The notes below the pieces were generated by a model. That model was not told the DNA's origin and did no database searches. It saw only the letters and a program-made list of their open reading frames with translations. Made by a program: the position numbers and the translations under genes. A DNA stretch of 64,000 bases from Petaurus breviceps papuanus (Eukaryota; Chordata; Mammalia; Diprotodontia; Petauridae). Location of the stretch: the NCBI GenBank assembly GCA_028583685.1, contig JAMXIF010000016.1:62394-126393 (forward strand). The letters are read 5' to 3'. This document shows positions 52,330-62,285 of this stretch, in pieces. Position 1 is the stretch's first letter, and each line of letters starts with the position of its first letter.

Positions 52330-53040
52330 TTTCCTATGTATCATTTATCAAATCCTATTGCTACAACCTCCATATCCAAACTTATGATTATCTTGCCACT
52401 TATACAACCTCTACCTGAATTCAAACTGTCACCACCTCTCACCTGGACTACTTCTAATTGCACTCCCAGCTTCCAATCTCTCTCCTTTCCAAACCAACCT
52501 CCACACAACTGTCCCAATAATCTGCCAGAAGCACATCTGGCCATATCATTCATTAGCTCAAGAATCTTCATTGGCTCCCTACCACCTCTTAGAGAAAATA
52601 CAAGTTCCTCAGTTTTTCATTACATTCTTTAACAGTCTTGTTCTAGTCTATCTTTCCTGGCTTATTTCACATTATTCTCCTTCACATACTCTGCCTACAA
52701 ACTGGCCAGTTGCTATTCCCCAAACTCAGTCTCCTATCTCCCACCCCTATGCTTTGGCATAGGCTGTGCCATATGTGTAGAATACATTCTTTCCTCACCA
52801 TTGCCTTTTAGAATACCTGAGTTGTATTCAAGTCTTATCTAAGATGCTGCCTCCCAAGTGAAGCCTTTCTTGAGCCCCTTCCATTGTTAGTATTTTCTCT
52901 ACCCTCAAAGGATATATCTTCATCAAAATCTGTTTCTTGAGGTCAGTAACTCTTTTCAGTTTTGCCTCTGTATTATTAGCACTTAACACAGTGCCTGAAT
53001 TGTAGAAAGACTTAAAAAATACTTGTTGGATTGTATTAAA
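52330..53040 (+). mobile_element. L2 3' region (sense), 0.7 kb
   Basis: 'caccacctctcacctggact', 'aatctgccagaagcacatct', 'cattggctccctaccacctc', 'cttcacatactctgcctaca', 'tgcctcccaagtgaagcctt', 'cacttaacacagtgcctgaa' and a short terminal tail. Continuous. Confidence 0.9.
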
Positions 53041-53530
53041 TGAGGTGTTCTTTCCTGCCTAAAGTGACTTCCAATCTTAGCAATAGGACAAGAAGAAAAG
53101 AGATGACCATACACTCCCCAAGAAGTCTAGGGATAAGCTGCAAAATAATGTCGGGCTTAGTTCATGACCCACTTGGACTAGTCCTGGACTTTATTGTTTT
53201 CAACCTACCAGACTTCCAGGAAACTAGCAGCAAATTTATTCCTGCTCAAAGAAAGGTTGCAGATCAAAATGTCTTTCAGATCAGTATCTTTGCAGTTGCT
53301 AGAACCATGCTGGAGGTAGAATGAACTAAATAAGAAGAGATGATGCAGAAGGAATGTGTCCCCAAAATGGGTTTGGATCCAGATGGTCTACTTTTACAGT
53401 ATGGCTGTACTGCTGGAGGATTGGGTAAGGATATTTCTCTGCAATGCGGCACCCAGAGAGGAAGGTCTGGATGTATGGTGATCAATGGTAAAGTTTTATT
53501 TTGCACATGCTTCCTCCATAAGGATGTTCA
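53041..53530. other. No recognisable gene or repeat
   Basis: About 490 bases. Frames at 53040-53324 and 53340-53639 (+) have no motif; the second ends in the TG repeat. Confidence 0.4.
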
Positions 53531-53531
53531 A

Positions 53532-53539
53532 CAATGTGT

Positions 53540-53622
<83 letters not shown>
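53532..53622. repeat. (TG)n microsatellite
   Basis: About 90 bases of TG with one early TA interruption; likely length-polymorphic. Confidence 0.97.
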
Positions 53623-53626
<4 letters not shown>

Positions 53627-53977
53627 CATGCTTAGGTAACCTGGAGAACTCAGTGGAATAATTCATCACTAAACTGGGATAAAAAGAAAGGCAGTTTTTT
53701 TTTTAAAGGAAGAATGAAAAACACAGGCCTGAAGTACACATTGTTTTCTCTTGTTAGGCAAATGGCCTTTGGTGGAAGATGCTGGACCCACAGTCTGTTT
53801 GTTAGTCTTTTTTTCTCAAAGGTATTAGTGAATTTTTATTTCATGGGTTCTAAGGTCCCTATAGCCAATGAAATGACAAGACTGGGGGAAAAAAAAACTT
53901 TAGGCCTCAGACAGAACTTTTTGAGGTTTGATATTTAAGCTGCAGTTAGCAAAACACAATGAGAAAATGGAGAGAAC

Positions 53978-54120
53978 GAGTGAATGAATGAATGAAAAAG
54001 CATTTATTAAAGGCTACTAGGTGCAATGCATTCCACTGAGCTCTTAGGATATAAATAGAAAAGCAAACAGTCCCTGCTCTCAAGGAGCTCACATACTAAT
54101 GCAGTATATAATATAATTTC
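53978..54120 (-). repeat. L2 3' end (antisense) with GAAT tail
   Basis: 'gtgaatgaatgaatgaaaaa', 'gcatttattaaaggctacta', 'gtccctgctctcaaggagct', 'cacatactaatgca'. The 'tgaa' repeat at its left is the L2 tail read in reverse. Confidence 0.85.
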
Positions 54121-54690
54121 CTGATTATCAAGAGGGCAAGGGGAGGTTTCTCAAAGGGCTTATAATGGAAAACTCATCAGCCTTTTTTAGACATGAAAAA
54201 TGGCTTTTATTAAAATAATTTATCAGATAAAGATAAACCAACAAAAGACATATTGGTCACATTTTTTCCCCTAGAAACACATGAGTTTAACAAATCAAAG
54301 GAATAATAATCTTGGCAATGTGAGTTTGGGACTTTCCCAGACTCCAAGTGCTCAAAAAATGGTTCAGGGGCAGTCCACTAAACTCTCTTCTGTGGCTGTC
54401 TGTGATAGGTTCTTATTTCATGAGGATGACACAGGACAGGACTAAGAGTGGGCAACTGAGTTAGTACTTGTGTGGTGTACTAAGGTCCTCTCTTCCAAGA
54501 ACAAACCTGAATGTCCCTGACAGAAAACTTGGATCCCTGGTGACACAAATTGACTGTCTGATGCATCATTATATACTTTTTCAAACTTGTCTGTTAGTTT
54601 CACCAGTCTGATATGTTCTAACCCTTATCTGTCAGGAGAATCTTCTAGTATGAAGGACAAATTATATGTAATACCTTTTTATTGTTATTT
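54121..54690. other. No recognisable gene or repeat
   Basis: About 570 unassigned bases. Confidence 0.4.
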
Positions 54691-54691
54691 T

Positions 54692-54790
54692 TTTGAGTCA
54701 GTGTGGTAGAGTGAAGAGTCCTGAACATAAAGTCAGAAAGACCTGAATTCATGTCCTGACTTTGACATGTATTAGATGGATGATGCTGGG
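54692..54790 (+). repeat. CORE-SINE 5' half (sense)
   Basis: 'agtgtggtagagtgaagagt', 'aaagtcagaaagacctgaat' and 'tgactttgacatgtattaga'. Confidence 0.65.
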
Positions 54791-54829
54791 AGATACTGGG
54801 AGACAATTCATCTGCAATCTAGTTTAATT

Positions 54830-55669
54830 AAGACTGAAAAAGAATTTCCCCTACAATGTACCCCATAAATGACCATATAGTCTATGGTTAAAGACTTCTA
54901 GTTAGGGGGTAATCTGACACCTCCCAAAGCAGCATATTCAATTTTTAGATAGCTCTAATTGTTAGAAAGTTTTGCCTTACTTCAAAGTTTGTCTTTTTTG
55001 CAGTTTCCATGGACTATATCCCTTGTTCTGCCTTCCAGTGATCAAGCAGAACAAATCTAATCCTTCTGAGGGACTACCTTTTAAATATTTGAAAACAGTG
55101 ATTTATGTCCCTCTCTTTCCACTGCTCAACAAATCTTTTTCTTCTCTGGTTTCTAGGGAAGCTATGGAATTTGCCCAAGTTCATACTACATAAGCAAGTG
55201 GTAGAACTGAGATATGAACTCAGGTCATCTGACACTCAAAATAGTGATTTCTGCGGTGTTGCCTCAACTGTCTCCCTACGCCAATATCTTCAATCCATTT
55301 GGCATGAACTTGAAAGGAACTTATAGTCCTTAATTTCCTGGTTGTGTTCCTTTGGACACTCTTCACCTTATCAATGTTCTTGTTAAAACATGGCATTCGG
55401 GACTGAACTTAATACTCAAGATGTTGGTTGACAAGGGCAAGAGCTGAGGGAGCAAGACTATTGCCTCCCTAGACCTGGCTGGCACTATGCTTCTCATAAT
55501 GCACCTTAAGAAAAAGAGCATGAACCTTTTTGGTTGCCATATCACATTCTTGACTCCCATTGAATCTGCAATCTACTAAAAACCCTAGGCTTTATTATTT
55601 TTGTTTTTAGACAAACCACTATCTCTTCATGCCTCCCCTATCTTGCACTGATGGAATTAATTTTTTAAA
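54830..55669 (-). mobile_element. L3/CR1 3' region (antisense), left part of the nest
   Basis: 'tttttagatagctctaattg', 'ttgttctgccttccagtgat', then after an inserted MIR 'cctttggacactcttcacct', 'aaaacatggcattcgggact', 'tttggttgccatatcacatt', 'tctgcaatctactaaaaacc'. It breaks at 55669 and resumes at 59767, with an L1 in between. Confidence 0.85.
55158..55260 (-). repeat. MIR fragment (antisense) inside L3
   Basis: 'ctatggaatttgcccaagtt', 'gtggtagaactgagatatga', 'actcaggtcatctgacactc'. L3 sequence lies on both sides. Confidence 0.6.
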
Positions 55670-55688
55670 GAATTAAAATGTTTATATA

Positions 55689-55838
55689 GGGGTGGCTAGG
55701 TGGTGCAGTGAATAGAGCATGGGCCCTGGAGTCAGGAGGACTTGAGTTCAAATCCAGCCTTAGACACTTAATACTTACTAACTGTGTGACCTTGGGCAAG
55801 TTACTTAACCCCAACTGCCCTGCCTTCTCCCCTCCAAA
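55689..55838 (+). repeat. MAR1 SINE (sense) with perfect 14-bp duplication
   Basis: 'ggggtggctaggtggtgcag', 'gagcatgggccctggagtca', 'taactgtgtgaccttgggca', 'cttaaccccaactgccctgc' and A tail. 'aaaatgtttatata' at 55675-55688 and 55839-55852. Confidence 0.95.
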
Positions 55839-56178
55839 AAAATGTTTATATAATTTTTCCAATTACATGTAATAACAATTTTAACATTCTTTTAAAAAAA
55901 ATTTGAGTTCCAAATTCTTTTCCTCCTTCCTGTTTCCCCTCCTTGAAAAGGCAAGCAATTTAATATAGATTAAATACATGTGTAGTCACACAAAAGATAT
56001 TTTCATATTATCCAAGTAGCAAAAGAAAACACAGGAGAAAAGCCCAAGAAATATAAAGTAAAAAAATATGCCTTGATCTGCATTCAGACTCCATCAGTTC
56101 ATTTTCTGGAGACGGCTAGCATTTTTCATTATTGGTCTTTCAGAACTGTCTTGGCTCATTGTTTTGCTAAGAATAGGA

Positions 56179-56373
56179 TTATTGATTATTGTATAATATT
56201 GCCATTTCTGTGTACAATGTTCTCTTGGTTCTTCTCACTTCACTTAGTATCAGTTCATGTAAGTATTTCAAGGCTTTTTTGAAAGCATCCTGCTCATCAT
56301 TTTTTAAAGCAAAATAATATTCCATCACAATCATGTACCAATCATGTTCAGTCATTCCCCAATTGATGAGCAT
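56179..56373 (-). pseudogene. L1 ORF2 C-terminal fragment in the older L1
   Basis: A 64-codon frame reads 'MLINWGMTEHDWYMIVMEYY' and continues 'FALKNDEQDAFKKALKYLHE', the L1 ORF2 C-terminus ('WY..VMEYY.A..N.E'). It corresponds to the last quarter of the frame at 39562-40353 but is diverged and broken on both sides. Confidence 0.8.
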
Positions 56374-56743
56374 TCCCTCAACTGTTAATTCTTTGCCACC
56401 ATAAAAAGACTGCTATAAATATTTTTGTACATATAGGTCCTTTACCTTTAAAAAAAACATCTTTTAGCCATATAGTGTTGCTGGGCAAAGGGTATGCTCA
56501 CTTTTATAGACTTTTAGACATCATGCAGAATGGTTGGCTCAGTTCACAACTCCACCAACAGTGGATTGGTATCCCAATTTTTCCACATTCTCTCCAAAAT
56601 TTGTCATTTTCATTGTCTGTCACGTTAGCCAATCTATAGGTATGAGACAGTAACTCAGAGTTGTTTTAATTTTCACTTCTCTAAGCAACAGTGATTTAGG
56701 GCATTTTTTCATATGACTATTGATAGCTTTGATTTCTTTATCT

Positions 56744-56758
56744 GAAAACTACCTTATC
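56744..56758. repeat. HAL1 target-site duplication, left copy
   Basis: 'gaaaactaccttatc'; the right copy at 59635-59649 differs at one base. Confidence 0.92.
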
Positions 56759-56770
56759 GGGGGTGGAGGC

Positions 56771-56780
56771 AAGATGGCGG
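56771..56780 (+). promoter_or_regulatory. YY1-like site near the HAL1 5' end
   Basis: 'aagatggcgg' begins 13 bases from the element's first base. Active human L1 carries a YY1 site of the same type at about this position, where it sets the transcription start. Function here is inferred from position and motif. Confidence 0.6.
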
Positions 56781-57467
56781 AGTAGAAACAGGACCTCTGT
56801 GCGGCTCCAGCTTCCACCTTCCCCAATTCATATAAAAGGGGACTCTGAACAAACTTTGGAGCTACAGAACCCACAAAATGACACAGAGAAGCTAACCTCC
56901 CACTGAGCACAGCCCAGCAGGCTGGCAGGAATCGGCCAGCATAGCTTTCTGGGAGCCAAGCCCAGGCCCACATGAATCAGAGGTTTTAGCCCTGACCAAC
57001 CTCCCACTGGAGGGACTCCAGATTACCAGCAGCTGTGGCCATCTCCAGATTTATCAACACATAGATGGGAAGGACAAAGTGAGAGGTCAGTGCAGTGTGG
57101 ACTTTGGGACCAGTAGTTGGAGTGCGTGGGCTTTAGCCCCAGGGCGAGAAGCCACTGAGATGCCTTGGTGCAGCCAGTGCCACATTGCAGCTTCAGCTCT
57201 TGGCCTGCAGACTGTAGGAGGACCAAGCGACCAGTATGAGGGGTAATCTCTCTTGCTTTAACCTGCTTGGATCTGGATTGCAGTCTAGGATGGAGGTCCT
57301 GGGGTGTGTGACCAGCTTGCCAGAGCATGTGGAGGCTTCAGAGAGAGCATCCAACTAATACCTCTTGTATCTGAGAAAACCCCAGTGTTTGGGACGAAAG
57401 CTCCCCTGTCTGGTGGCAGAGTCCTACTGTGGCAAAAAGCCCAAAAGTTAAGTAATTGAGTGGCAAT

Positions 57468-58529
57468 ATGACCAAGCAAAGGAAGCAAAGCAAACAGAAG
57501 AATCCAACATTAGATTCCTATTTTGGGGACAAAAAGGAACAAAGCATGGAACAGGAAGAAGACAGTGAAGTCAGAACTCCTGCACCAAAAGCTTCAAAGA
57601 AAAATACAAGTTGGTTACAGGCTATAGAGGACCTTAAGAAGCAGATAAGAGAAGTGGAAGAAAAATTGGGAAGAGAAATGAGAACAATGCAAGAAAATCA
57701 TGAAATGAGAGTCAACAGCCTGACTGAGGAAAATCATACTTTAAAAAATAGACTAACTCAAAAGGCAAAAGAGGTTGAAAAAGGCAATGAGGAGAAGAAT
57801 ACCTTAAAAAGCCGAATTTGCCAGGGATGGAAAAAGAAGCTCAAAAGCTCAATGAGGAGAATCATTGCTTCAGAATTAGATTGGAGCAAATGGAAGCTAA
57901 TGACTTTATGAGAAATCGAGATGCTGTTAAACAGATACAAAAAATGAAAGAATAGAAGGCAGTTGAAATATCTCATGGGATAAACCAATGACCTGGAAAA
58001 TAGATCCAGGAAAGATCATTTAAAAATTATTAGACTACCTGAAAGCTATGATCAAAGAAAGAAGCTAGAAATCATCCTCCAAGAAATTCTCAAGGAAAAT
58101 TGCCCTGATGTTTTAGAACCAGAGGGCAAAATAGAGCTTGAAAGAATCCACCAATCACCTCCTGAAAAAGATCCCCAAAAGAAAACTCCTAGGAATATTA
58201 TAGCCAAGTTCTGGAATTCCCAGATCAAGGAGAAAATATTACAAGCAGCCAGGAAGAAACAATTTGAATATTGTGGAAACACAATCAGGATAACCCAGGA
58301 TCTGGCAGCTTCTACACTGAGGGATCGAAAGACCTGGAATATGATATTCCAGAGGGCAAGGGAGCTGGGATTAAAACCGAGAATCACCTACCCAGCAAAA
58401 CTGAGTATCATGTTTCAGGGGAAAATATGGTCATTCAGTGGAATATAGCACTTTAAAGCATTCTTGATGAAAAAACCAGAGTTGAATAGAAAATTTGACA
58501 TTCAGATACAAGAAGCAAGAGAAGCTTGA
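57468..58529 (+). pseudogene. HAL1/L1 ORF1 (RNA-binding chaperone), decayed
   Basis: ORF1 protein binds L1-type RNA as a trimer. ATG at 57468 opens a basic start ('MTKQRKQSKQKNPTLDSYF'), followed by a coiled coil ('IREVEEKLGREMRTMQENHE', heptad-like) to about residue 115. A shift of one base around 57825 changes frame until near 57950-58020, and stops follow; the original frame resumes at 58023 with the RRM ('KIIRLPESYD', 'TPRNIIAKFWN') and the C-terminal domain ('LGLKPRITYPAKLSIMFQGK'). TAG at 58446 interrupts it before the ancestral stop TGA at 58527-58529. About 354 codons including the stop, close to the 338 residues of human ORF1p. Confidence 0.88.
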
Positions 58530-59017
58530 AAAGGTAAACAGGGAAAAGAAATCAGAAGGCACTTATCAAAGTTGAACTATTAACATTCCTACATGGAAAA
58601 ATGATAATCGTAATTGATGAAACTTTTCTCAGTATGAAAATAGTTGAAGGGAATAGAAATATATACATGACTATATCGGAGGGTATAGCAGGCATATGAA
58701 TACATATGTGAATGTGTGTATATATGTTTACAGGTATATATAGATAGAGGGCACAGGTCCAATTTAATAGGAAGGGATGATACTTAAAAGGTGAAATTAA
58801 GAGGTGAGAGAGGAATATAATGAGAGGAGATGGAGAGAGACAGAATGGGGTAAACTATCTCATTTAGAAGAGGCAAGGGAAAATGGTTATAATGGAGGGG
58901 AAGAATAGGAAGGCAAAAGGGAATGGGTCAGCCTTATTCTCATTGAATTTGGCTCAGGGAGGGAATGAAATATACACTAAATAGGGTATCTCACCCTATA
59001 GGAGAGTAGGGGGGAAG

Positions 59018-59063
59018 GGGATGAGAGGGGGGATGATGGAAAGGAGGGGAGGGGGGGGGGGAG
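59018..59063 (+). repeat. G-rich purine tract in HAL1 3'UTR
   Basis: Runs such as 'gagggg', 'ggaggggagg' and a ten-plus G run. Comparable tracts mark L1 3'UTRs at 39248-39290 and 5485-5502 (antisense). Confidence 0.8.
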
Positions 59064-59310
59064 GGAAGTTGGAAGTACCTACCCACTTTTGAAAAGGGAT
59101 GGGAGCAAAGTAGAGAATAGAACAAGTGGGAGGTGAGATAGGAGGGAGGGAAATATAGTCAGTCTTTTTTACAATGTATCTACTATGTTAATGTTTTGCA
59201 TTAGCTACACATGTACAACCTATACTGAACTGCTTATCTTCCCAGTAAGGGTGGGTGACAAGGGAGGAAGGGAATGAATCTGGAATTCAAAGTTTTAAAA
59301 TCAAAGGTTT

Positions 59311-59317
<7 letters not shown>

Positions 59318-59351
<34 letters not shown>

Positions 59352-59365
59352 CATACATACACACA
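59318..59365. repeat. (TA)n / TACA microsatellite in HAL1 3'UTR
   Basis: TA repeats followed by 'catacatacatacacacaca'-type units. Confidence 0.9.
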
Positions 59366-59766
59366 TTATTATTAATACTATTTTACATGTAATTGGGAAA
59401 TAAGATATACAAGCACCGGGGCATAGAGATCCACCATGCCCTACTGGAAAAGTTGAAAGGGGGTATGGGTGAAGATATGGCAGAGAGCAGATTGGAGGAG
59501 GGGATATCCTGTGAGACTGCTATTTTGGGATGGTAGGTAAGGGAAAAACGGGGAGAAAATTTGCAACTCAAAATCTGGCGAAAATGAATGATGTAAATCA
59601 GAAGTTAATAAAGCATTTGAAAAATGAAAAAAAAGAAAACTGCCTTATCTTATCCTGGTTTATTTATCAATTGGAGAATGACTCATGTTCTTATAAATTT
59701 AACTCAGTTCTCTATATATTTGAAAAATGAGGACTTTATCAGGAAAACTGGAATTGATTATTTAAA

Positions 59767-59935
59767 CCTGAGTGTAAGACTTTATAGTTATATTTATTAA
59801 ATTTCAGCTTTTTAAATCTGGCCTAGTGTTTTGGACCATCCTCAGTTTATATTATCTGTTTTGATAAATATGCCATCTATGCCCTAATCCAAGTAACTGA
59901 TTAAAAATGACAAACTACACAGGGTCAAGTAAAGG
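59767..59935 (-). mobile_element. L3/CR1 (antisense), right part of the nest
   Basis: 'cctgagtgtaagactttata', 'tattaaatttcagcttttta', 'tgataaatatgccatctatg', 'ccctaatccaagtaactgat' continue the L3 sequence broken off at 55669. Confidence 0.85.
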
Positions 59936-59984
59936 TCTTTACAAACTTATAAAACTACTTAAAATCATCTCCTAATAAAAACGG

Positions 59985-60190
59985 TATCTTTCATGTGCAT
60001 AGTGCTTTAGGGTTTACAAAGTTCTTTCACATAAAGTATCACATTTGATTATAACAATTGTGAGGTAGGTAAGAGATACATTATTACTACTCTCTTATAG
60101 ATGAGGAAACTTGGATTTAGAGAAGTGATTTGCCCAAGGTCTTAAGGCTGGAAAATGATGCAATTAGAACTTGCTTTTTTCACTAAATCA
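59985..60190 (-). repeat. CORE-SINE (antisense)
   Basis: 'gtgctttagggtttacaaag', 'ttgtgaggtaggtaagagat', 'atagatgaggaaacttggat', 'agtgatttgcccaaggtctt'. Confidence 0.75.
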
Positions 60191-60214
60191 TGTCATGCCT
60201 TAAATATATCTTTG

Positions 60215-60355
60215 GCTTCAGTCCTATGTGGTTGTATGACCTTGGGTTGGTCACCTCTCCTCTTTAAGTCTCTAGTTTCTTCAACTGTAAAATGAGGGAG
60301 TTGGAAAAAATGTCTACAATTCCTTTTCAGCTTTGATATTTTATGATTCCAAGTC
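60215..60355 (+). repeat. MIR (sense)
   Basis: 'gttgtatgaccttgggttgg', 'tagtttcttcaactgtaaaa', 'tgagggagttggaaaaaatg', 'ccttttcagctttgatattt'. Confidence 0.75.
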
Positions 60356-60662
60356 TTGTTTTTTCTCCTGCAAGATTTATGACATATATCCTCAGATATA
60401 TAGTCTATGTTGTAACCTTTGAGATGAAATTGACATGTTGAATTTTGATGAAAAAAAAAAAGAAAAAATCACTCTTGGTGTATCTTTGCTTCTAGCATGA
60501 TTTTCATGGAGCCATCATGTATGTCAGGGTTGTTTGTTAATCAAAGAACTTTATTTAGATTTTATTACTGTTATTTCCTTTCTAATGCTTTTTCTGAGCT
60601 TAATAAATGTGTAAATATGCAAAGAATGTTGGAAATTATTGATATGGAATCTCTCTCCACAT
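60356..60662. other. No recognisable gene or repeat
   Basis: About 300 AT-rich unassigned bases. Confidence 0.4.
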
Positions 60663-60664
60663 TC

Positions 60665-60796
60665 CATTTATGACCTATAAGATAAGTCCTAGGGAAATGA
60701 CTGAGGCATATAGAAGGGCTAATATGACTTGTCCATGTCACATAGATAGTATCAGAGGCAGTGTGATTTGAACATAGGCCTTCCTGAATCTAAGCC
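60665..60796 (-). repeat. MIR/CORE-SINE (antisense)
   Basis: 'agtcctagggaaatgactga', 'gacttgtccatgtcacatag', 'gatttgaacataggccttcc'. Confidence 0.6.
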
Positions 60797-60951
60797 TATG
60801 TTGTATGAACTGGTATGTGTGGCATGTATATGTATATGCACACTGTGTTATTGTATGTCATGTTGTATGAACTGATATATATATTGTATGTATATGCATA
60901 TGTATATATGTATGTATGTTTCCTATATGCCATGTTATACAAACTGGTAAG
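60797..60951. repeat. Minisatellite-like tandem repeat, about 2.3 copies
   Basis: 'atgttgtatgaactggtatg' (60798), 'catgttgtatgaactgatat' (60859) and 'catgttatacaaactggtaa' (60931) start successive units of about 61 and 72 bases that are filled with TATG-rich sequence. Confidence 0.7.
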
Positions 60952-61604
60952 TATTCTCAAAAATACTCAGATATATCTGTGACATCATAAATATGGTTAT
61001 TCCCTCCACTGATTCAGATAACAATTCACCCATACCTTCTCTTTCTATAGGTCTTGTCTGTGCCTTCTTATAAATTTGTGATCTAGGGACCACCCGATGT
61101 GCTGAGGGCCTTTTCTTATTTCCCTTGACATTGTGGAGATTGCATTGAATCACACCGGCCCTCCATCATTTATCTAGGGCACTTGCCTTGTGATCAGTCT
61201 GTATTATTTTTCTGTCATATATTTCTTAGATGATGCCTTTTTCTCCAATATATTATACATTAAATTAAATGCAATGCAAACATGATCATGACCTTTTTTT
61301 CCTAGCAAAGACCCTCATTTTTTTCACTTAACATGGTATGTGTGTTCTTGATTAATATTAAAAATTTGCAAATTACGTCATTTCTTAAATTTACAAAAGG
61401 TCTTGCTCTTTAGAGAAACTCAGCCTGGGTCCTTTCATAGAGGGAAGACTCTTTTAGGATGTTTATGATTTGGTATCAATAGATGAGCATTTTAAGTAAC
61501 GGTAGAAGGAATATACCTTGTCTCCTTACCCATCCTTTTGGCTTGGGGCAGACGCACAATGGGAGCTGAGGCAAATTGGCTTCCCTGCCACACTTGGCCT
61601 TAGA
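60952..61604. other. No recognisable gene or repeat
   Basis: About 650 bases without a family signature or credible coding frame. Confidence 0.4.
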
Positions 61605-61695
61605 GTTTACCTTCAGTTTATGTTTTTATCTCTCACACCTAGTAAAATGCCTAGCATATTATAGGCAATAATAAATGCACATTGATTGACTGATT
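61605..61695 (+). repeat. L2/MIR 3' end (sense)
   Basis: 'tctcacacctagtaaaatgc', 'ctagcatattataggcaata', 'ataaatgcacattgattgac'. Confidence 0.6.
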
Positions 61696-61884
61696 CAATA
61701 ACCATGCAGGGAAGTCTGTGCATCTGGCAACCCTCTCTATAGTCTGTGAGCCTGGGGTGGGGGGTAAAAAAACAGATGAAACAGTGTGAGAATATAAAAG
61801 TATTGTCATTGTGGCTGGACACAATGGATTGTTACATTCATATTTTAGGTTTTCTTAAAGTGTGGAAACTTTGCATTGATTGGG

Positions 61885-62125
61885 ATAATAATAATAGTTG
61901 GTATTTGTATAATACTTCAAGGTTTGCAAAGTGCTTTACAAATCTTAACTCACTTGATCCTCACAACAACCCCAGAAGGGATGCTATCATTCTCCCCATT
62001 TTACAGATCAGGACATTGAGGTTAAGTGACTTGCCCAGGGTCACATAGCCAGAAAGTATCTCAGTCCAGGTTTGACCTCAGGTCTTCCTGACTCCAGGTT
62101 TGCTCTTAGACATCACACCATCTAG
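61885..62125 (-). repeat. CORE-SINE (antisense), full length
   Basis: 'gtatttgtataatacttcaa', 'ggtttgcaaagtgctttaca', 'tcctcacaacaaccccagaa', 'cattttacagatcaggacat', 'acttgcccagggtcacatag', 'gacatcacaccatctagctg'. Best-preserved copy of this type here. Confidence 0.9.
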
Positions 62126-62285
62126 CTGCCTAACCTTAGAGATCATGTTATCTAATCCCCTAAATGAGAAAGCAGAGGCAAAGATGGGTAAAGTGAGTCT
62201 TCTAGGGTGACATAAGTAGCAGAACCAGGATTCAAACCCAATTCCTCTGACTACCTAGCTGAGGCTATTTCCACGGCTCTGTTGG
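62126..62285 (-). repeat. MIR (antisense)
   Basis: 'cttagagatcatgttatcta', 'gagaaagcagaggcaaagat', 'agcagaaccaggattcaaac'. Confidence 0.65.

Larger units (their letters stand above)
56759..59634 (+). mobile_element. HAL1: full-length L1 derivative with ORF1 only (2,876 bp)
   Basis: An L1-type 5'UTR (56759-57467), one ORF1-like region (57468-58529), a 3'UTR of about 1.1 kb with a G-rich purine tract (59018-59063) and a short A-rich 3' end. There is no ORF2 sequence between ORF1 and the tail, the definition of half-L1 elements, which depend on L1 ORF2 supplied in trans. A 15-bp duplication (14 of 15) flanks it, inside an antisense L1. An internal deletion of an ordinary L1 is the alternative. 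Confidence 0.85.
55670..59749 (-). mobile_element. 5'-truncated L1 (antisense) inserted in L3, itself carrying two insertions
   Basis: L1 3'UTR and ORF2 end in reverse: 'gagttccaaattcttttcct', 'tgttctcttggttcttctca', 'tgttcagtcattccccaatt', 'ttctttgccaccataaaaag', 'tcatatgactattgatagct', and after the HAL1 'tttatcaattggagaatgac'. Without its insertions it is about 1 kb. Flanks at 55653-55669 and 59750-59766 match at 15 of 17 and are the decayed duplication. It is older than the L1 at 39174. Confidence 0.88.
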
